NCBI GenBank assembly: GCA_013396635.1
Contig: WBMW01003963.1
Location: 80,374 to 144,373, forward strand
Direction of reading: 5' to 3'
Source: Penelope pileata
Lineage: Eukaryota; Chordata; Aves; Galliformes; Cracidae
Length of the DNA: 64,000 bases
The notes under the pieces were generated by a model. That model saw only the letters and a list, made by a program, of their open reading frames with translations, did not search any database and was not told the DNA's origin. Numbering within the stretch: the stretch's first letter is position 1; each line of letters begins with the position of its first letter. A program made the position numbers and the translations under genes. Below are positions 1 to 12,785 of this stretch, in pieces.

Positions 1-1140
1 GTTAATGCAGCTTTGTTCTCCCTTCAAGCAGGCTGCGCACCCTTGGAGCGCTCCCTTGGACAATTCTTTCTCCTCTGCATCTTATCCCTGGCACTCTCCT
101 CCATTCCAAGAGCAAAACCACGATGGTGCATTCCCTTGCTTGCCACCCAGAAGGAAGAGGTGAAAACCTCAGGGTTGCAGAGAAATGTTCGGTTCATGGC
201 AGAGATATAAGGGACAACAAAACTAAAGCAGTGCGCCTGAGGAAGAGGAGAAGAAAATAAATCCAGGCTCCGTGACAGCTTATCTCCTGTCTCTGGGGTA
301 GGTGAAAGCCATGGCAGTGTGCGTACACATTAGCAGCAGTTATGGCAGGGGGTATTCAGGAGCGCACATCCTCATGGCATGAAGGAGAGGCCCTTCTTGC
401 CCAGCCCACACAGCAACCCCTGCTTGTGGTCTGTGCACCTGGAAGGTGCTGCTGAGAGCCTCTCCTGGGCACAGGGCAGGGAGTTACGTGCAGTGAGAGA
501 AAGACTGTTAAAGCTGGAAAGGCAAATGCTTCCCCCACAGTAAAACACGGGTGATGTTGGGGTGGCAATGGTTAAGCCATGACCGCAGTAAGGGGGAAAG
601 TCATGGAAAACCCTTTAGAAAGAAATGCCTTTATTCAAGCAGAAATACAACATGTAGGGAAAAGAGGGATACAAAAAGAACAACTAGACAAAAGGATCTT
701 GTTTTTCTCCAACATTTTTAAGAGCTTTAAATGAAAAAATTTAAACCTTTTTTTCAATTAATTTACAATTATTCTCAATATACAACCTTTCCATTTTCTA
801 GTGGCTCTTTGAAGATTCATTTCACATCCAAGCAGTCAGGCAGCTTCCTTGGCTATCCTTCCCATTTAGCAGACACTTCCATCACACACCCCAGCTGTAT
901 TAGGCCTTTTGTAGCCAGTCTGCACTGAATTATTGTAACACACTTTGACACCAAGTATGCCTACAAATATGTCACTGTGCATAACCTGAATTTAAGGGAA
1001 ACCCCACCAAAGTTAGTGGCCACCTGTGGTCACTCATGACTTGCATTTTGCAGCACAAGGATCTAAACTTGTCTTGGAACCTTGGTCCCATAGCAACTGA
1101 GAAGCAAGACAGCATTAAATGAGCAGGTATTGCTTCTAAT
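1..1140. other. Intergenic DNA, no gene seen
   Basis: Only short frames with no similarity I recognise and none supported by splice sites. The first 600 bases are moderately GC-rich, the rest AT-rich. Confidence 0.7.
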
Positions 1141-1425
1141 CACAGAATTACAGAATAGAGTCATAGAATCATTACGGTTGGAAAAGACCTCTAAGAGCAT
1201 CAAGTCCAATTGTTGACCCATCCCCACCGTGCCCACTAAACCATGTCCCTAAGGGCCACATCTACACATTTCCTGAGCACCTCCAGGGACAGTGACTCCA
1301 CCACTTCCCTGGGCAGCCCGTTCCCATGCATCACCACTCTTTCAGAGAAGAAAATTTTCCTAATATCCAGCCTGAACCTTTCCTGGCACAACTTAAGGCC
1401 GTTACCTCTCAGAGCCCCAAATCTC
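1141..1425 (-). mobile_element. CR1 LINE fragment, minus orientation
   Basis: The left edge reads as the reverse complement of the CR1 3' end (TCATAGAATCATTACGGTTG), followed by characteristic CR1 tail sequence (GACCCATCCCCACCGTGCCC) and the upstream segment TTTCCTGGCACAACTTAAGG. 5'-truncated, as nearly all CR1 copies are. The right edge is approximate. Confidence 0.9.
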
Positions 1426-3047
1426 TGGAAAATGTTTTGATTAAACGTAATTGTTCTTGTTCTCTCTGTTGGTCTTCCCTCTGTATATCTTACTGGTCAT
1501 TCTCGGAGGTAAATACTGTGCTAAATGGACTTCTATTCTGACCTGGTACCCAACTTCTTAAATGGCTGTAGGACCAACAACCAGCTTTTCAATGCTGCAG
1601 AAGTTTGGAAGCACTGTGAAGGGAAAAACAGAAAATAAAAACTAAAGCCATCAATCTGGTGATGCTTTTAAATGTTCTCCAGTTTTCCCTGGGCCATTTG
1701 TAATAATCAGAAAAATATTAAATAGCTACAGAACACCAAGAAGCAAAGTAAGCAGAAAAGGGAAAAGATAATACCTAATATCTCATGTTATTTCCTACAA
1801 GGCAAAAAGAGATGAAGCGAGTATTAAATTTCTTTAAAGAGTGTAAAGAAATTAATTGTAAGAATGACAAGAAAAAATGCTGCTCCATTTCAGCCTTGCA
1901 AGAGAAAATCTGCTACTATTTTTTAAAATTCGTTAAAAATGAATTAATCCCATGATGTCATGAGGTAACCTCTGCACCTCAGCCTCACCCCTCCACATCA
2001 CAGTGCTGGATGCGGGGGACGTGGGGGGAAAGGAAGAGGGGTTTCCTGGGGTGCTTTGTGCTGAGGCTGTTTGGGGTTGCATAGCAGCTCAGGGTGCTGT
2101 AGGAGCTATAGCAACGCTTGAGGTGACTGCTGGCAGCCACAGCAGCTGCTTAGCCCCAAAATGCAAAGATGAAGCTGCTTTGCTCCCCTGAGCTCGCGGG
2201 GGCCCCAGACGAGGCCTGGTACCGAGGCGCTCCTGGGTCTGAGGAGCTGCAGCTTCCACTCCTGGAGCTCAGACACCTGCCCCACACGTGTTTTGCATCC
2301 ACAGAAACAGAGAGATTGCTCTTTTCTTGCAGTCAGAATGACAACAAATGCTACATATACACCAGCTCTTCGTGATAACTGCTGGACCAAGACCAAATTG
2401 TCATGCAGGGTGCTTGGTCCAGCAGAGCCTGGCTTTCAACCAGGAATGTTTCATGGCAGTGCTCTCCAGGCTTGCTGCAGAAGACCGTTTTTGCTAAACG
2501 CAGGCACTAAGCAGATCTGCCAGCCCACGTTGTTCACAGGACCCCCAGCATGAATCACAGCTGCCAGCGTAACTTTAACGATTTTGGAAAGCACAGCCTT
2601 GAAAACTAGCAGGAACTTGTGCTGTCAGTGACTGAGACACCTGTTCTTGAGCTGATTCATATTGGCGATGCAAATATATAGGTGAGCAGGTTCCAGAATG
2701 TCCAGTGCAGAGGATGTGGTCAGTAGCACTCGTGCACATTGGTTCAGCTCCCGCTGGCAGCAGAGCAATGCCCCCACTAGTAGCTGGCTTCTGAATTACT
2801 AAGCACCAACTTCTTGTTAAGAAAAAAAAACAACAGAACTAGTATTTTCTGCAAGTGGCTGTCAAGACTGACATAGGCAAAACATCCAGCAGGTGAAAGA
2901 TTCCCTTGCAAATCTACACCAGCAGACAGCACTCGGCTTAGCAAGGTGAGCAGCTCTGGCAAAGAGCAGCCTTTCCTCCACAGCTGCCACCAGCCACTGC
3001 TCAGCTCCAGCAGCTGGAACTGCAGCCTCACCCAGGGCATTACATGT
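1426..3047. other. Intergenic DNA with a GC-rich patch
   Basis: About 1960-2560 is GC-rich with several CpGs (for example GAGCTCGCGGGGGCCCCAG) in an AT-rich setting. Overlapping short frames on both strands show no recognisable domain. It could be a regulatory element, an old repeat or a distal exon; I cannot tell which. Confidence 0.6.
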
Positions 3048-3218
3048 CATAGAATCATAGAAGCATAGAACAGCTCAGGTTGGAGAGGACCTTAAAGATC
3101 ATCCAGTTCCAATCACCTCACATCAGCAGGGCTGCCACCCACCAGACCAGGCTGCCCAGGGTCCCATCCAACCTGGCCTTGAGCACCTCCAGGAATGGGG
3201 CACCCACAAGAACACCCA
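3048..3218 (-). mobile_element. CR1 LINE fragment, minus orientation
   Basis: Starts with ATAGAATCATAGAAGCATAG and GGTTGGAGAGGACCTTAAAG, then AGGCTGCCCAGGGTCCCATC, GGCCTTGAGCACCTCCAGG and a GGGGCACCCAC stretch, all typical of the avian CR1 tail. Short and 5'-truncated; right edge approximate. Confidence 0.92.
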
Positions 3219-5880
3219 GGAGAATCTGATTTCACCCAAATCAAGAGTTAAGTTCTCGCTTAAAAGACCTATATCACACTCACTATCATTCATGTGCTTT
3301 ATGTTTTCTTGTCTAAATCTCTTACATTGGTTATTTTTCAGCTTCCCTTTTCGTAGGTCCCCAAGATCAGAAAGGATAATTGAGACAATTATTTTCCTTC
3401 ATTTCCTTCATTAAACAAGCAACAGAGTTTCACCAAGTCCTCTGCTGAGTCTGTTATATCTCACTAAGCTAGGAAACATCATTAAGCAAACAATCTGTTT
3501 CTAATTTAACAATTTCTGCTGATGACAATGTCACCACACTGTCAGGTATAAGTAAATTCATACATTTATATGTGCACACATTTTGTTTTGAGATTACAGA
3601 ATTTACAGATTTTTCTATAGGAATGACCAAGAGCATCCAATCCAGGAAGGAACTGCAGGATAAACTTCTGTAGTTAACTGAAATAAGTAGATGGAATACG
3701 GATTGAAAGCCCACTTCAGATCTTGCTCATTACATAACTGGTGTCCTGCAGCAAGGGAGTGGGTTCCCATTGGTTAATGACTGTCAATGACTGTTACTGA
3801 TTGCAGATTGTTTGGCAAAGGATGTAAGATGCCTCCCCTACTATCCCTACAGTTTTAGGTATCAGTTTGGTACCAAATTCTGAGAACGAGTGAAATGAAC
3901 TATCTGCAGAAATCACACCATAAATGAAAGGAGCTCACTGAATCAATCTGGCTTGCACTTTGCTAGGGGCAGATGCAACTGCTGTGTAATAGCCCTAATT
4001 GCTAGCTGCTTCTTCCCAGAGTATTTCATCTTTAATATCTAGGAGATTGCTGCCCACAAATCCCTTGCTATTATGTGAATCAGACTGGAGGGGACACCAC
4101 ACCTCTTACAATCTGGAAGCAAACAACAGTGCCTCCTTAAGCCACTATTTCCTTTCCCATCTTCTCTGTTTTACCTTTCAGATTGTCATTTTGCTGGGAC
4201 AGGAACTGTCTTACTTCAAGCCTGTGCAGAACCTTATGCAGTGGGATGATTCTCTCAGAAAAGTTCTTTCATTGACACTGAAATGTTAAAAATAACAAAC
4301 AGAAAATTGGAACTCTAATGTTACATGTCCCACACTCCATATTTTCCCCTACTTTTGAAGGAAAGCTGAAGACTTTGTTTCACCCACCATGGCTTCCCAC
4401 CAAGGTTGACTCAAAGGATGTTACTGCAGTCCTGCTCCCACACCCCACGCACAGCCAATGACCGAACGGCCACGCAGCTCCAGCCCTTGGGACTGCCCAG
4501 GGGTGTGAGCTGGGGCTGTTTGTCCCCAGGCTGCCACTGCTGTCCGCATACAGCACGGCATGAAGGCAGCACGGTGGGCAGCTGGCACTGCTCAGTGTAG
4601 TCTCCATGGGCCTACTGCCCTCAGATGGATGTCTCTAATTCTCCAGTGACTTCTATCTGCTTTTCTTGCTTAAGCAGATGAGAAAAATGTTGTAGGGTTG
4701 TTGGTTTTTTTCCCCCTTCAGGTAAAAATGAAACTTGTTCCATACTGTTAAAAGATATTTTAACTGTCTTGCAGCTGTTTAAAAGAATTTTCAAGGTATT
4801 TCACTGTTTGAGGTTGAAAGCATTCTTGCCTTGAAATATTTTGTCTAAGCTTATTTTCTTTGTCTAACTAAATCAGTAAACTGATGTGTGACCAAACATA
4901 ATGACTGCATTTTTACATCAGTAAAAACTTCAAAGGAGCATGTTCATTGCAGACTATAAAACCATCCTAGAATATTCACTGGCATACTCTCCATCAGGAA
5001 ACACATACATATTCATTAGTAGTTTTTATTTATCTTCAAAACACTACAGTAATTTGATTCTGAAAGAGCAAATCAAGTAGAAGTCAAAAAAAAAAAAAAA
5101 AGCCTTTGTATTCAGCCAAGGCTCTTACAGAGCTTCTCGGGAAATGATTAGTATTACTGCAGTTGTACTGAGTAGACAGGGTTATTAATTAAGACATATT
5201 GGTTTGCTCTGGTGCGCTCTATCCTCAGCAGAAGATCTGTCAAGTTATTGTAGTTTGTACAAAAGTTTTCTTTGCATACGATATCAATTCTCATTTCCAA
5301 AATGAGAACTCACTTGATGTCTTCACACTTTCAAAGACCTCTGAAAAACAACAGCAAAATTCCTACTGACTGTAATCTGAACAGACTCAATCTTTAAACA
5401 GATTTGTTACAGACGTGAAAGTATCTTACTGTCCCTCCAATAGACAGCCACAGAAACTGTTCTAGGGTCCTTCAAATCTGGGACCAATAGCCAACAGTCT
5501 GTGCTCTGTGGGATGAGGGTCTTCAGGAGAATCATGTCTGGTTTGCCACAGAAAAAAATCTAATCTCCTGAAGAGAGGAGGAACGATTCAACAGTAGTGT
5601 ATAAAGCTGAGATGTGCAGGACAGGAATTCAATTCTGCCATAAGGTCTAAATTTTTATGTGACCTTGGACAACCGAAGACCAACCTTCACAGTGCAGTTT
5701 TGTTTAGGGACAAAACTGCATATGAGCCTAGGAAGCAGTCTGACTTGGATAAAATAGCATACCTAGAGCTCATGTTGTTGCAGCTGAGCTGCTTCTGCAT
5801 CCTGAGCCAGATGCAAATGAGTTCACCCTATATCCTTACACTGATGGGCATTGTGAACCTAAGGATGCATCTAGGTAGGT
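3219..5880. other. Intergenic DNA, no gene seen
   Basis: Mostly AT-rich unique sequence, with a small GC-rich island at about 4380-4620 and an A16 run. No frame looks like a conserved protein and no RNA gene was recognised. Confidence 0.65.
5086..5101. repeat. A16 homopolymer, intergenic
   Basis: Sixteen A residues with no recognisable retroposon body before them. Confidence 0.85.
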
Positions 5881-6066
5881 CAATCTGAAAGTAATGCCTC
5901 CAATTTATTTCCATGGAGACTACAGCAGGTACAAACAGCACAATAACACTATCTGATAGAGTAAATCCTCAGCGACAAGACACTATTTTTCAACATCACC
6001 ATCACCATTAGCTACGCATTTTCACCAGCGATGAACAAGAACCTGCGTGCCACACTGGAAGGGGAA
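5881..6066. mobile_element. Mariner-like DNA transposon fragment (resembles chicken Galluhop/Mariner1_GG)
   Basis: The segment begins CAATCTGAAAGTAATGCCTC and continues with AATTTATTTCCATGGAGACT and ACACTATTTTTCAACATCAC, which I recognise from the chicken mariner family. A TA lies just before it (TAGGTCAATCTG), as expected for mariner targets. Only one end survives and there is no intact transposase frame. Family name is from memory. Confidence 0.65.
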
Positions 6067-9003
6067 CACTAGGTCACGGTCTGAATCTGACTGAGCACCT
6101 GGCAAAGGGTGGTGGCTGCCTGGGGAGCACAGGCAAATTGTTTGCACCTGTGCCCCCCCAATGATCAGAAGGGGTGGGCCCAGGGTGGGGCTGTCCTGGG
6201 CTCACTGAAGGACCAGCCACTGAGGAGAGTGCATCTCTTGTGGGAACTGGCTGTGCCCTGGGGGAGTGTTGCTGTCTTGGTTGGGGGGAGGTCACTGTCA
6301 TGTGAGTCTAAAACTTCTGTTACTCCTGCTTATGACTATTAAACCCCCAAATGCTTTATCTGGGATCCCTAAAAATTTATCTGAAGCAATCTCACTGTTT
6401 TGTTTGTGTGACACAAACTCTCTATACATAAATAGATCCAAGACGTCGCATCTTGTGTGACTGCTGCCTCATAGGATTTTCCTCACAACAGTACTGAATG
6501 CTGAGAGCTCCAAGTGAAGCTGTACGCGCTTATATCTACAAATGGAGTCATGCAAAGATGCATTTTGAAATATGGGTCTTCAGTCTCCTTGACATCTGTA
6601 TGAGTTGCCCAGTCTGTAGGTTAGATATTATAGTTTGTCTTTCCTTCAATATCTTTGGATTAAAAGAGGGTTTTTGCTTCTTGAGTCAGAGTGAATTACA
6701 CTTTCAAAACACACTTATGGCAGAATCCCCCTGTTCTGGGATAACAGTTCAGAGAGCTGGGCCACTTGAGGCAGAGGTAATCTCTGGCCTCTTCTCTTTA
6801 CCGAAACAGGTGTAGTCACTGTGTTCGTCCTAGCAATCATTTGTTTTTAAAGTAACAATCCTACATAACCAGTGTGAGATTTTGCTGACTGAATAAATGG
6901 CCTGTGACTGTTTCAAAATTTTAATACTTTTTGGCGCTATTGAAGCCTAGTAGATTGAAATTTCTATTTTCCCTAAACCAAAACTTCAATGAACTGGAAG
7001 AGACCTATTTGTACCATAGGCAAATTTCATCCACACTTCAGTGGCAGACAGTAAATAAGATATTTCTGTCATTTCTTAAGCTACTTCTTCCAGTAGCTGC
7101 TCAAATTAAAAGTGCACACTGATTCTTAACTTTTAAGCTTTGATCGAAGCAATTCTCTTATGAGGCATCTGTATTTCATTACCTCTGGAAACTCTTACCA
7201 AGAATTGGATCTGTGTTCTTCCTAACCTTTGTCCCAAATGCAACCCCCTCACAAAGTATATATATTTAAAAATCAGTTCTGAGGATCATAAAGCAACAGA
7301 GGGGCAATTATGAGAGTTGCAATACCCAGCGTCTCAGCATGCCAGCTCCACATAAAGCAAGTTTTGTGCTTTATGACCTAAAGCAAGCACAGCCACTTCA
7401 GTGCTAAGCAGTACTCTTCTGAGATAAGCACGGGCCACAGCAACTCTGCTTCTACCCATCACTTTCCAATGCTGTGACTCCAAACTTTCACAGAAGCAAT
7501 CAAAGGCAAAGGACACCATGGAGGGACCCGTTTTTTTTCTAAGCAGTCATTGCATTTCAGCACAGCTGCCAAAGAAATACAGTACTGTTTACCATGTGCA
7601 AGAGTGCTGCAAGCTGGCCCGAAATGTGCAACACCTTCAACTGAAGTGGTCACATGGAATGGTACCACACATTTTACTAACATATCGTTAAGGCTCGTGA
7701 GAAACAACCAGATTCATCCTCCCTCATTTCACAATGGCTTAATTAAGCAAAGACTTCCTCTGTCTCCTGAGAGAGGGAGCCAGTGCCCCCTCAGAACTGT
7801 TCTTGCTAGAGGGATACAGTAGAACAACAATGGTTAGAGGCCTGAGCCCAGCATCCTGGGGAGCTCCTCTGGGCTCCTCCATCTGGGTTGCCTCCACCAA
7901 AGCATCCAACATCACTGTTTTCTAAGGAGAAAGACACCTTATGCTATTTCTCTTAGACTTTCACGCCACAGCACAGCACAGCTGAGCCTTTGCCTCTGCA
8001 TGTGGAGATCTGGCCATTTGTGCAGTGCTGTGACTCTTCTCTTGGCAGGTGTAGGTGAAAAGCTCTGTTCCAGCTGGCAGAGGGGAGAGCTGAAGTGTGT
8101 TGCACTTGTGTTCTCTGATTAGGCACTGCTCTTCTGATAGGTTTCTGCTTCTTTCACATTTATTTCTCCACTTTATCCTGTGTCTACTTTTTTTGGCTAC
8201 CTTTCTCTGCGTTGGAGATAAATCTTGCTGGGTTTCTTCCACTGGATTTTGTCCTCACTTTTGCTGTGTTACTGTGGTGCCATCTCAGCTGGACTGAAAT
8301 TTTGGTGACGAAACAGTGTGTCTGATGGCAACAACTGTTCTGTCACTTTTGTGCATTCTCTCAATGCTCAGTCCTCAGCATACCCAACAAGACTGCAGAC
8401 TGCATTAGCGCACTCGTCCTTCTGCACTGGCTTGTTAAAGTTGGTCTCTATGGAGTCAGCCCGTGTGGACTGGCCATGTTCTGCAGGACTATTTCACTTG
8501 CAGCCAGTGTTTTTCTCTTCAATTTTTGTTTAAAGACTAAAGGACTTTTCCCTCATTATTTCTTCATATTATACAAGGTATTCTAACAGCTGGTGGAAGT
8601 TGAATACCATGTTAACAATGCATAATTTAGTAAATATATGCCCATATTGACATTGAAAGAAAACCTGAGATTGCACAACCGTACTGTGTGTTTTTATTAT
8701 ACTGTAAGTACAGTTTCAAACATAATAGGATTTATTCATAGCATATTTACTCCACTGAAGTGAGCATAAATATGTAAATGGCTAAGGCTTAGACTGGGAA
8801 TTGCCTACTGCTGCTTTCAAGTCATGCAGCACTCTCCGCACTCTAAATGCAGGCTGACAGCAGAAAAGGCAGAACTGTACTTCCAAGGAAAGTATTACAG
8901 AAGGATCAAGCTTGCATATCATTACCTTACTCCTGAATTCTAATACAGAATGACAGTGGACACACAGTTGTAGCTTTCACACTACTTGAACGGAACAACT
9001 ACA

Positions 9004-9018
9004 CAGAGAGAGAGAGAG
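9004..9018. repeat. Short (AG)n microsatellite
   Basis: About seven to eight AG units in intergenic DNA. Nothing else recognised around it. Confidence 0.8.
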
Positions 9019-12000
9019 CAAACATTTCTGACTGGGGCAGCTCCCACTGGAGTGTGATTTCAAGGAATAAAAATCCTTTTTTATAATATACCATTCAAAT
9101 GTATGAAGCAAAATAATTCTGTGTTGAAATACACATAATTAAAGGAGGTTGACTTTGTTCACTTGCTAGGAAAGGACAGAACAGCAGAATGCCCGCTAGC
9201 AGCACTCTGATAAAATCTGCTCTGAGTGAAATAAGCATGAAGTATGTGGTGGGAAAGTTATTCTGCTGAAGCCAGTTGATGTAGTTCTGTTGGCTGCTCT
9301 GGAGCGTAAGCCAACAGAGACCTGGATCAGGGCTAGCAGGCATGAGGGGCTACATAAAGGTGAAGGAACTCTGTACACAGAGGTGAGGGAACTGTACGGG
9401 GTGTATAGAGGTGAGAGACCATGCGTATAGCTTTCTCTGAGGCAGAAAGCTCAACCAGTTTTCAAAGTAGCAGCTAAATAAATAAAAAGACACAGTAGAA
9501 AAATTGCTCACAAGGCAATTACTGAAGAGTAGTTGGAGCAAGAGAGAATAATCCCAGCTTCACAGCTGGGATTTCAGGTCTAAGCAAATATCTGAGTAAT
9601 CGTCTTTAGCTGTGTACACATTTTAATTCACACCTTTCCACTCACTTATTGCTTCTGTGCTACATACTTTTAAAAAAGCGAATCGATTGCCCATAAAGGG
9701 TGTCAGATTGTCAACAATGGAGATGAAATCCCCTGGCTACTGAACAAACAGGCTGGGAGCAGCACTACAAACTTCCACTCGCTGCCTAGGCAATTTGCCT
9801 CTCGTGTAACCTGGAGGGTCTCATTATAACTGGTACTTGGTCCTGGCTTGAATTGCTCCAAGCACTTCTAATACAATCTGATCCCTTCAGACCCTGCTTT
9901 ACTGCCCCTGTTCAAGCATGAAGAATTCAAGCTGGAACAGGTGCAGAGCAGGATGATTAATACAATCTGGGAACAGGGAGTCTTTCACAAGCAGAGCTGC
10001 CAACACTATCAATTTATGTGGTAGACAACTGCTTTGGGCAGTAACCTACCAGATTCCCAGTATCTGGCAGCTCTGATTCTTGGATGCCTGCAAATTCAGG
10101 AGAATTTCACAGAGCTCTCACAAAGCAACTTGACGTAGAATGAACACTGGGGCTAATGCATCTCAGGTCCCTGAAGTGGTATGGAGTTAATACATGTTTG
10201 CCACTTACGGACCTGCAGAACTATATGGGGGCAGCTTGGTTTACAAAGCATAGTAAAGGCTGACAGCTCTCTGAACATGCACAGAGATGGGAAGGAAAAA
10301 GGCTGGGAAGGAAGAAATGCCACTTAGGCTAAAAGATCATGTCAGCACATAAGAGAAAACAAGTATGGATTGGCCTGGGATACAGTCACCCTGTAAACTG
10401 GAAGATCTCACACGTTGCGTCATAGCATTCCTGTAAGGGAGGGGGAGGTAACAGTCTTGCTGCTTTAAAAGAAACTTGAACGTTTATGAAAGGATTATAT
10501 AAACAAGTATCTGTAACATTAGGCATTAAATCTGATAAGTCCAAAGATCCTGTCCTTTTTTCAACCATGCAATAGCCCTTTGGTGCCTTTTTCATATAAA
10601 ACATATCTCTCTTTTCTCTGGCATTGTCTCTGTGTTCCTACTCACTGAGCATCAGCACTAGAATGATTATGTGTTTTCCATTGTGTTGATCTTATTTTAA
10701 AGTGTCTGTTCCTTGTATTAGCATTAATTTCTTTATCTTTTCTGCTTATTATGTCTTCAAATCACAAAGCTAAAAGATCAGAGGTCTTGGCATCATTTAG
10801 TTCAGCTGACATGATCATTGAAAGAACTGTCTTGAAATTAAAAGACTCTATCCCCCATTTTCTTCTCATGTAACCCCCATTTTTTCTAAACTATACAATA
10901 TAATCATAGCACTCTGAAATCAGCAATGAATGAATCTCTTTTACGGACATGGCACCACGGAGTCATTGGAAAATCTCCTGCGCATCAGAGGGTAAATTTC
11001 CAATTGAGCAGAGCTGGTACACCATGAATAAAAACTATACAAATCCTATTCATTTTATCCAGTGAAGGCCACAGGTAACATTCTCTCTTGTTCCAGCCTA
11101 CCTTATAAAAGTCCATTTGAATCTTTAATACTAAGCCACGAAGAAAAGACAACAACCTAGAACTTAAAAAGAAGGTCTTTTCAATTAATGATTTAGAAAC
11201 AGGGGAAGGCACCTTATGTACCTTTTTCTTATCTTTCAGATAAAGACCTCTTGGGTAAGCTTGGTAAATCCTTATCTGTTAGATAAAGGACCACTATGAT
11301 GGGCCTTATCGCTTAATTAAATCCTAGTACTAAGCACAATGAAGTCAATAATTTGTTACACAAGATAGCACTTCAAACTGTGCCTGCATTGGATAATGCA
11401 TCTCTATCGGTTCCCTGTACCACAGCATGCTGTAATGGGTCATGATCCATAACCTGCTCCTGGGCAGCAAGGAACTCATTATAAAAAGGTGCCAAGCTTA
11501 GGTTGGACAGGCTGTGATAAATAAATCTGTTGCATTGACTAGATAAAGTCCCAGGATGAAACTGATTTGATATGTAGGGCCTAATTCTGTCAGTCTTCCT
11601 TTGTAAGGAAACTAGCTGAATGTGAAGGATCTGTGGATTTTGGTTCAAATAAGATTCAAATAAGATATTGATGCTGTAGATCACCGAAACTAAAATATAT
11701 AACCAAATTTAATGTTAGAAGATATTGTGAAGTCCATGGAACAAACTCAGCTATCAGAAAAACACATGATAAGGTCTAAACCCTGACCACTGTTTTACTC
11801 ATTAACGTTCACATCACTCAGTGCATTTACATCCACACATCAGGGTGAAAAAAGAAACTGGTCAGTAATAACTGTAGCTACTATCACCAGATATCACACT
11901 GGCAAGGTCGTCCTGAATGCTAAACTCAGCCCAAATTTCCAAACAAACAAACATTTGAATAAAGAAGTCTAACACATGTAATACTTTATTTCACTAATTG

Positions 12001-12755
12001 GCTTATTGGTAACATGCTAGAGTGATCTGTTCCTGAGTTTTATTGGCGACAACTATTTTGTACATATGGCTAATCCATAAAATGAGGTATCCTGTATCTA
12101 TGAGCCTCTGAAGGACTCCATTACAGCCTAAAACCATTATCCATTAGGCCCAGCAAGACAAAAGCGGTTTGACTCCGCAATACGCATGGAACATCTGCAA
12201 GCCAGGAGTCTTTTCCTGGTGAATGTGGTAAATTTGAGACTTGAAATCTGCTACTGTGTTTAGTCTTGCTCATCCCTATCAAAATACAGACAGTATGGCT
12301 GGGATTTTTTTCTCTCCACTTAGCTATGGGAGATTTGTCTCAATATAAGATTCACCATTCAGCCCATATAAAGCAAACTGAAGAGGATCACACAACTAGC
12401 TGAGATTAGGCAACTAACTTTTAGATGGGTGAAGCTACTGAACATTTAGCCTTCCCTTGGGAAGAACCCCTAAGGAGTGTCTGAGCATGCAGCTCAAGCA
12501 GTGCTATCACGATGATATCTGCCCATGAAGGATGGGACACTGAAACTCTTGGGTGCTCAGTAAGATGAATATCTAGATGCAGATCTTGTTCATACTGAAG
12601 ATTATGACAGCTTTGAAGTGTGTTGTCTTTATTTATTTATACCAATGATATGCTCAGAACTACACCATCAATGCTAAGCAGAGATGACTGCTGGCCACGA
12701 GGATAACTGGCTACCAGGATAAGCGGGAGTAACCATAAAACAATTCTGGATTATG

Positions 12756-12785
12756 CCAGTCAAAATCAACCCAGTCAAAATCAAC
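12756..12785. repeat. Tandem duplication of a 15-bp unit
   Basis: CCAGTCAAAATCAAC occurs twice head to tail with no change, in intergenic DNA. Probably a small slippage event. Confidence 0.8.
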
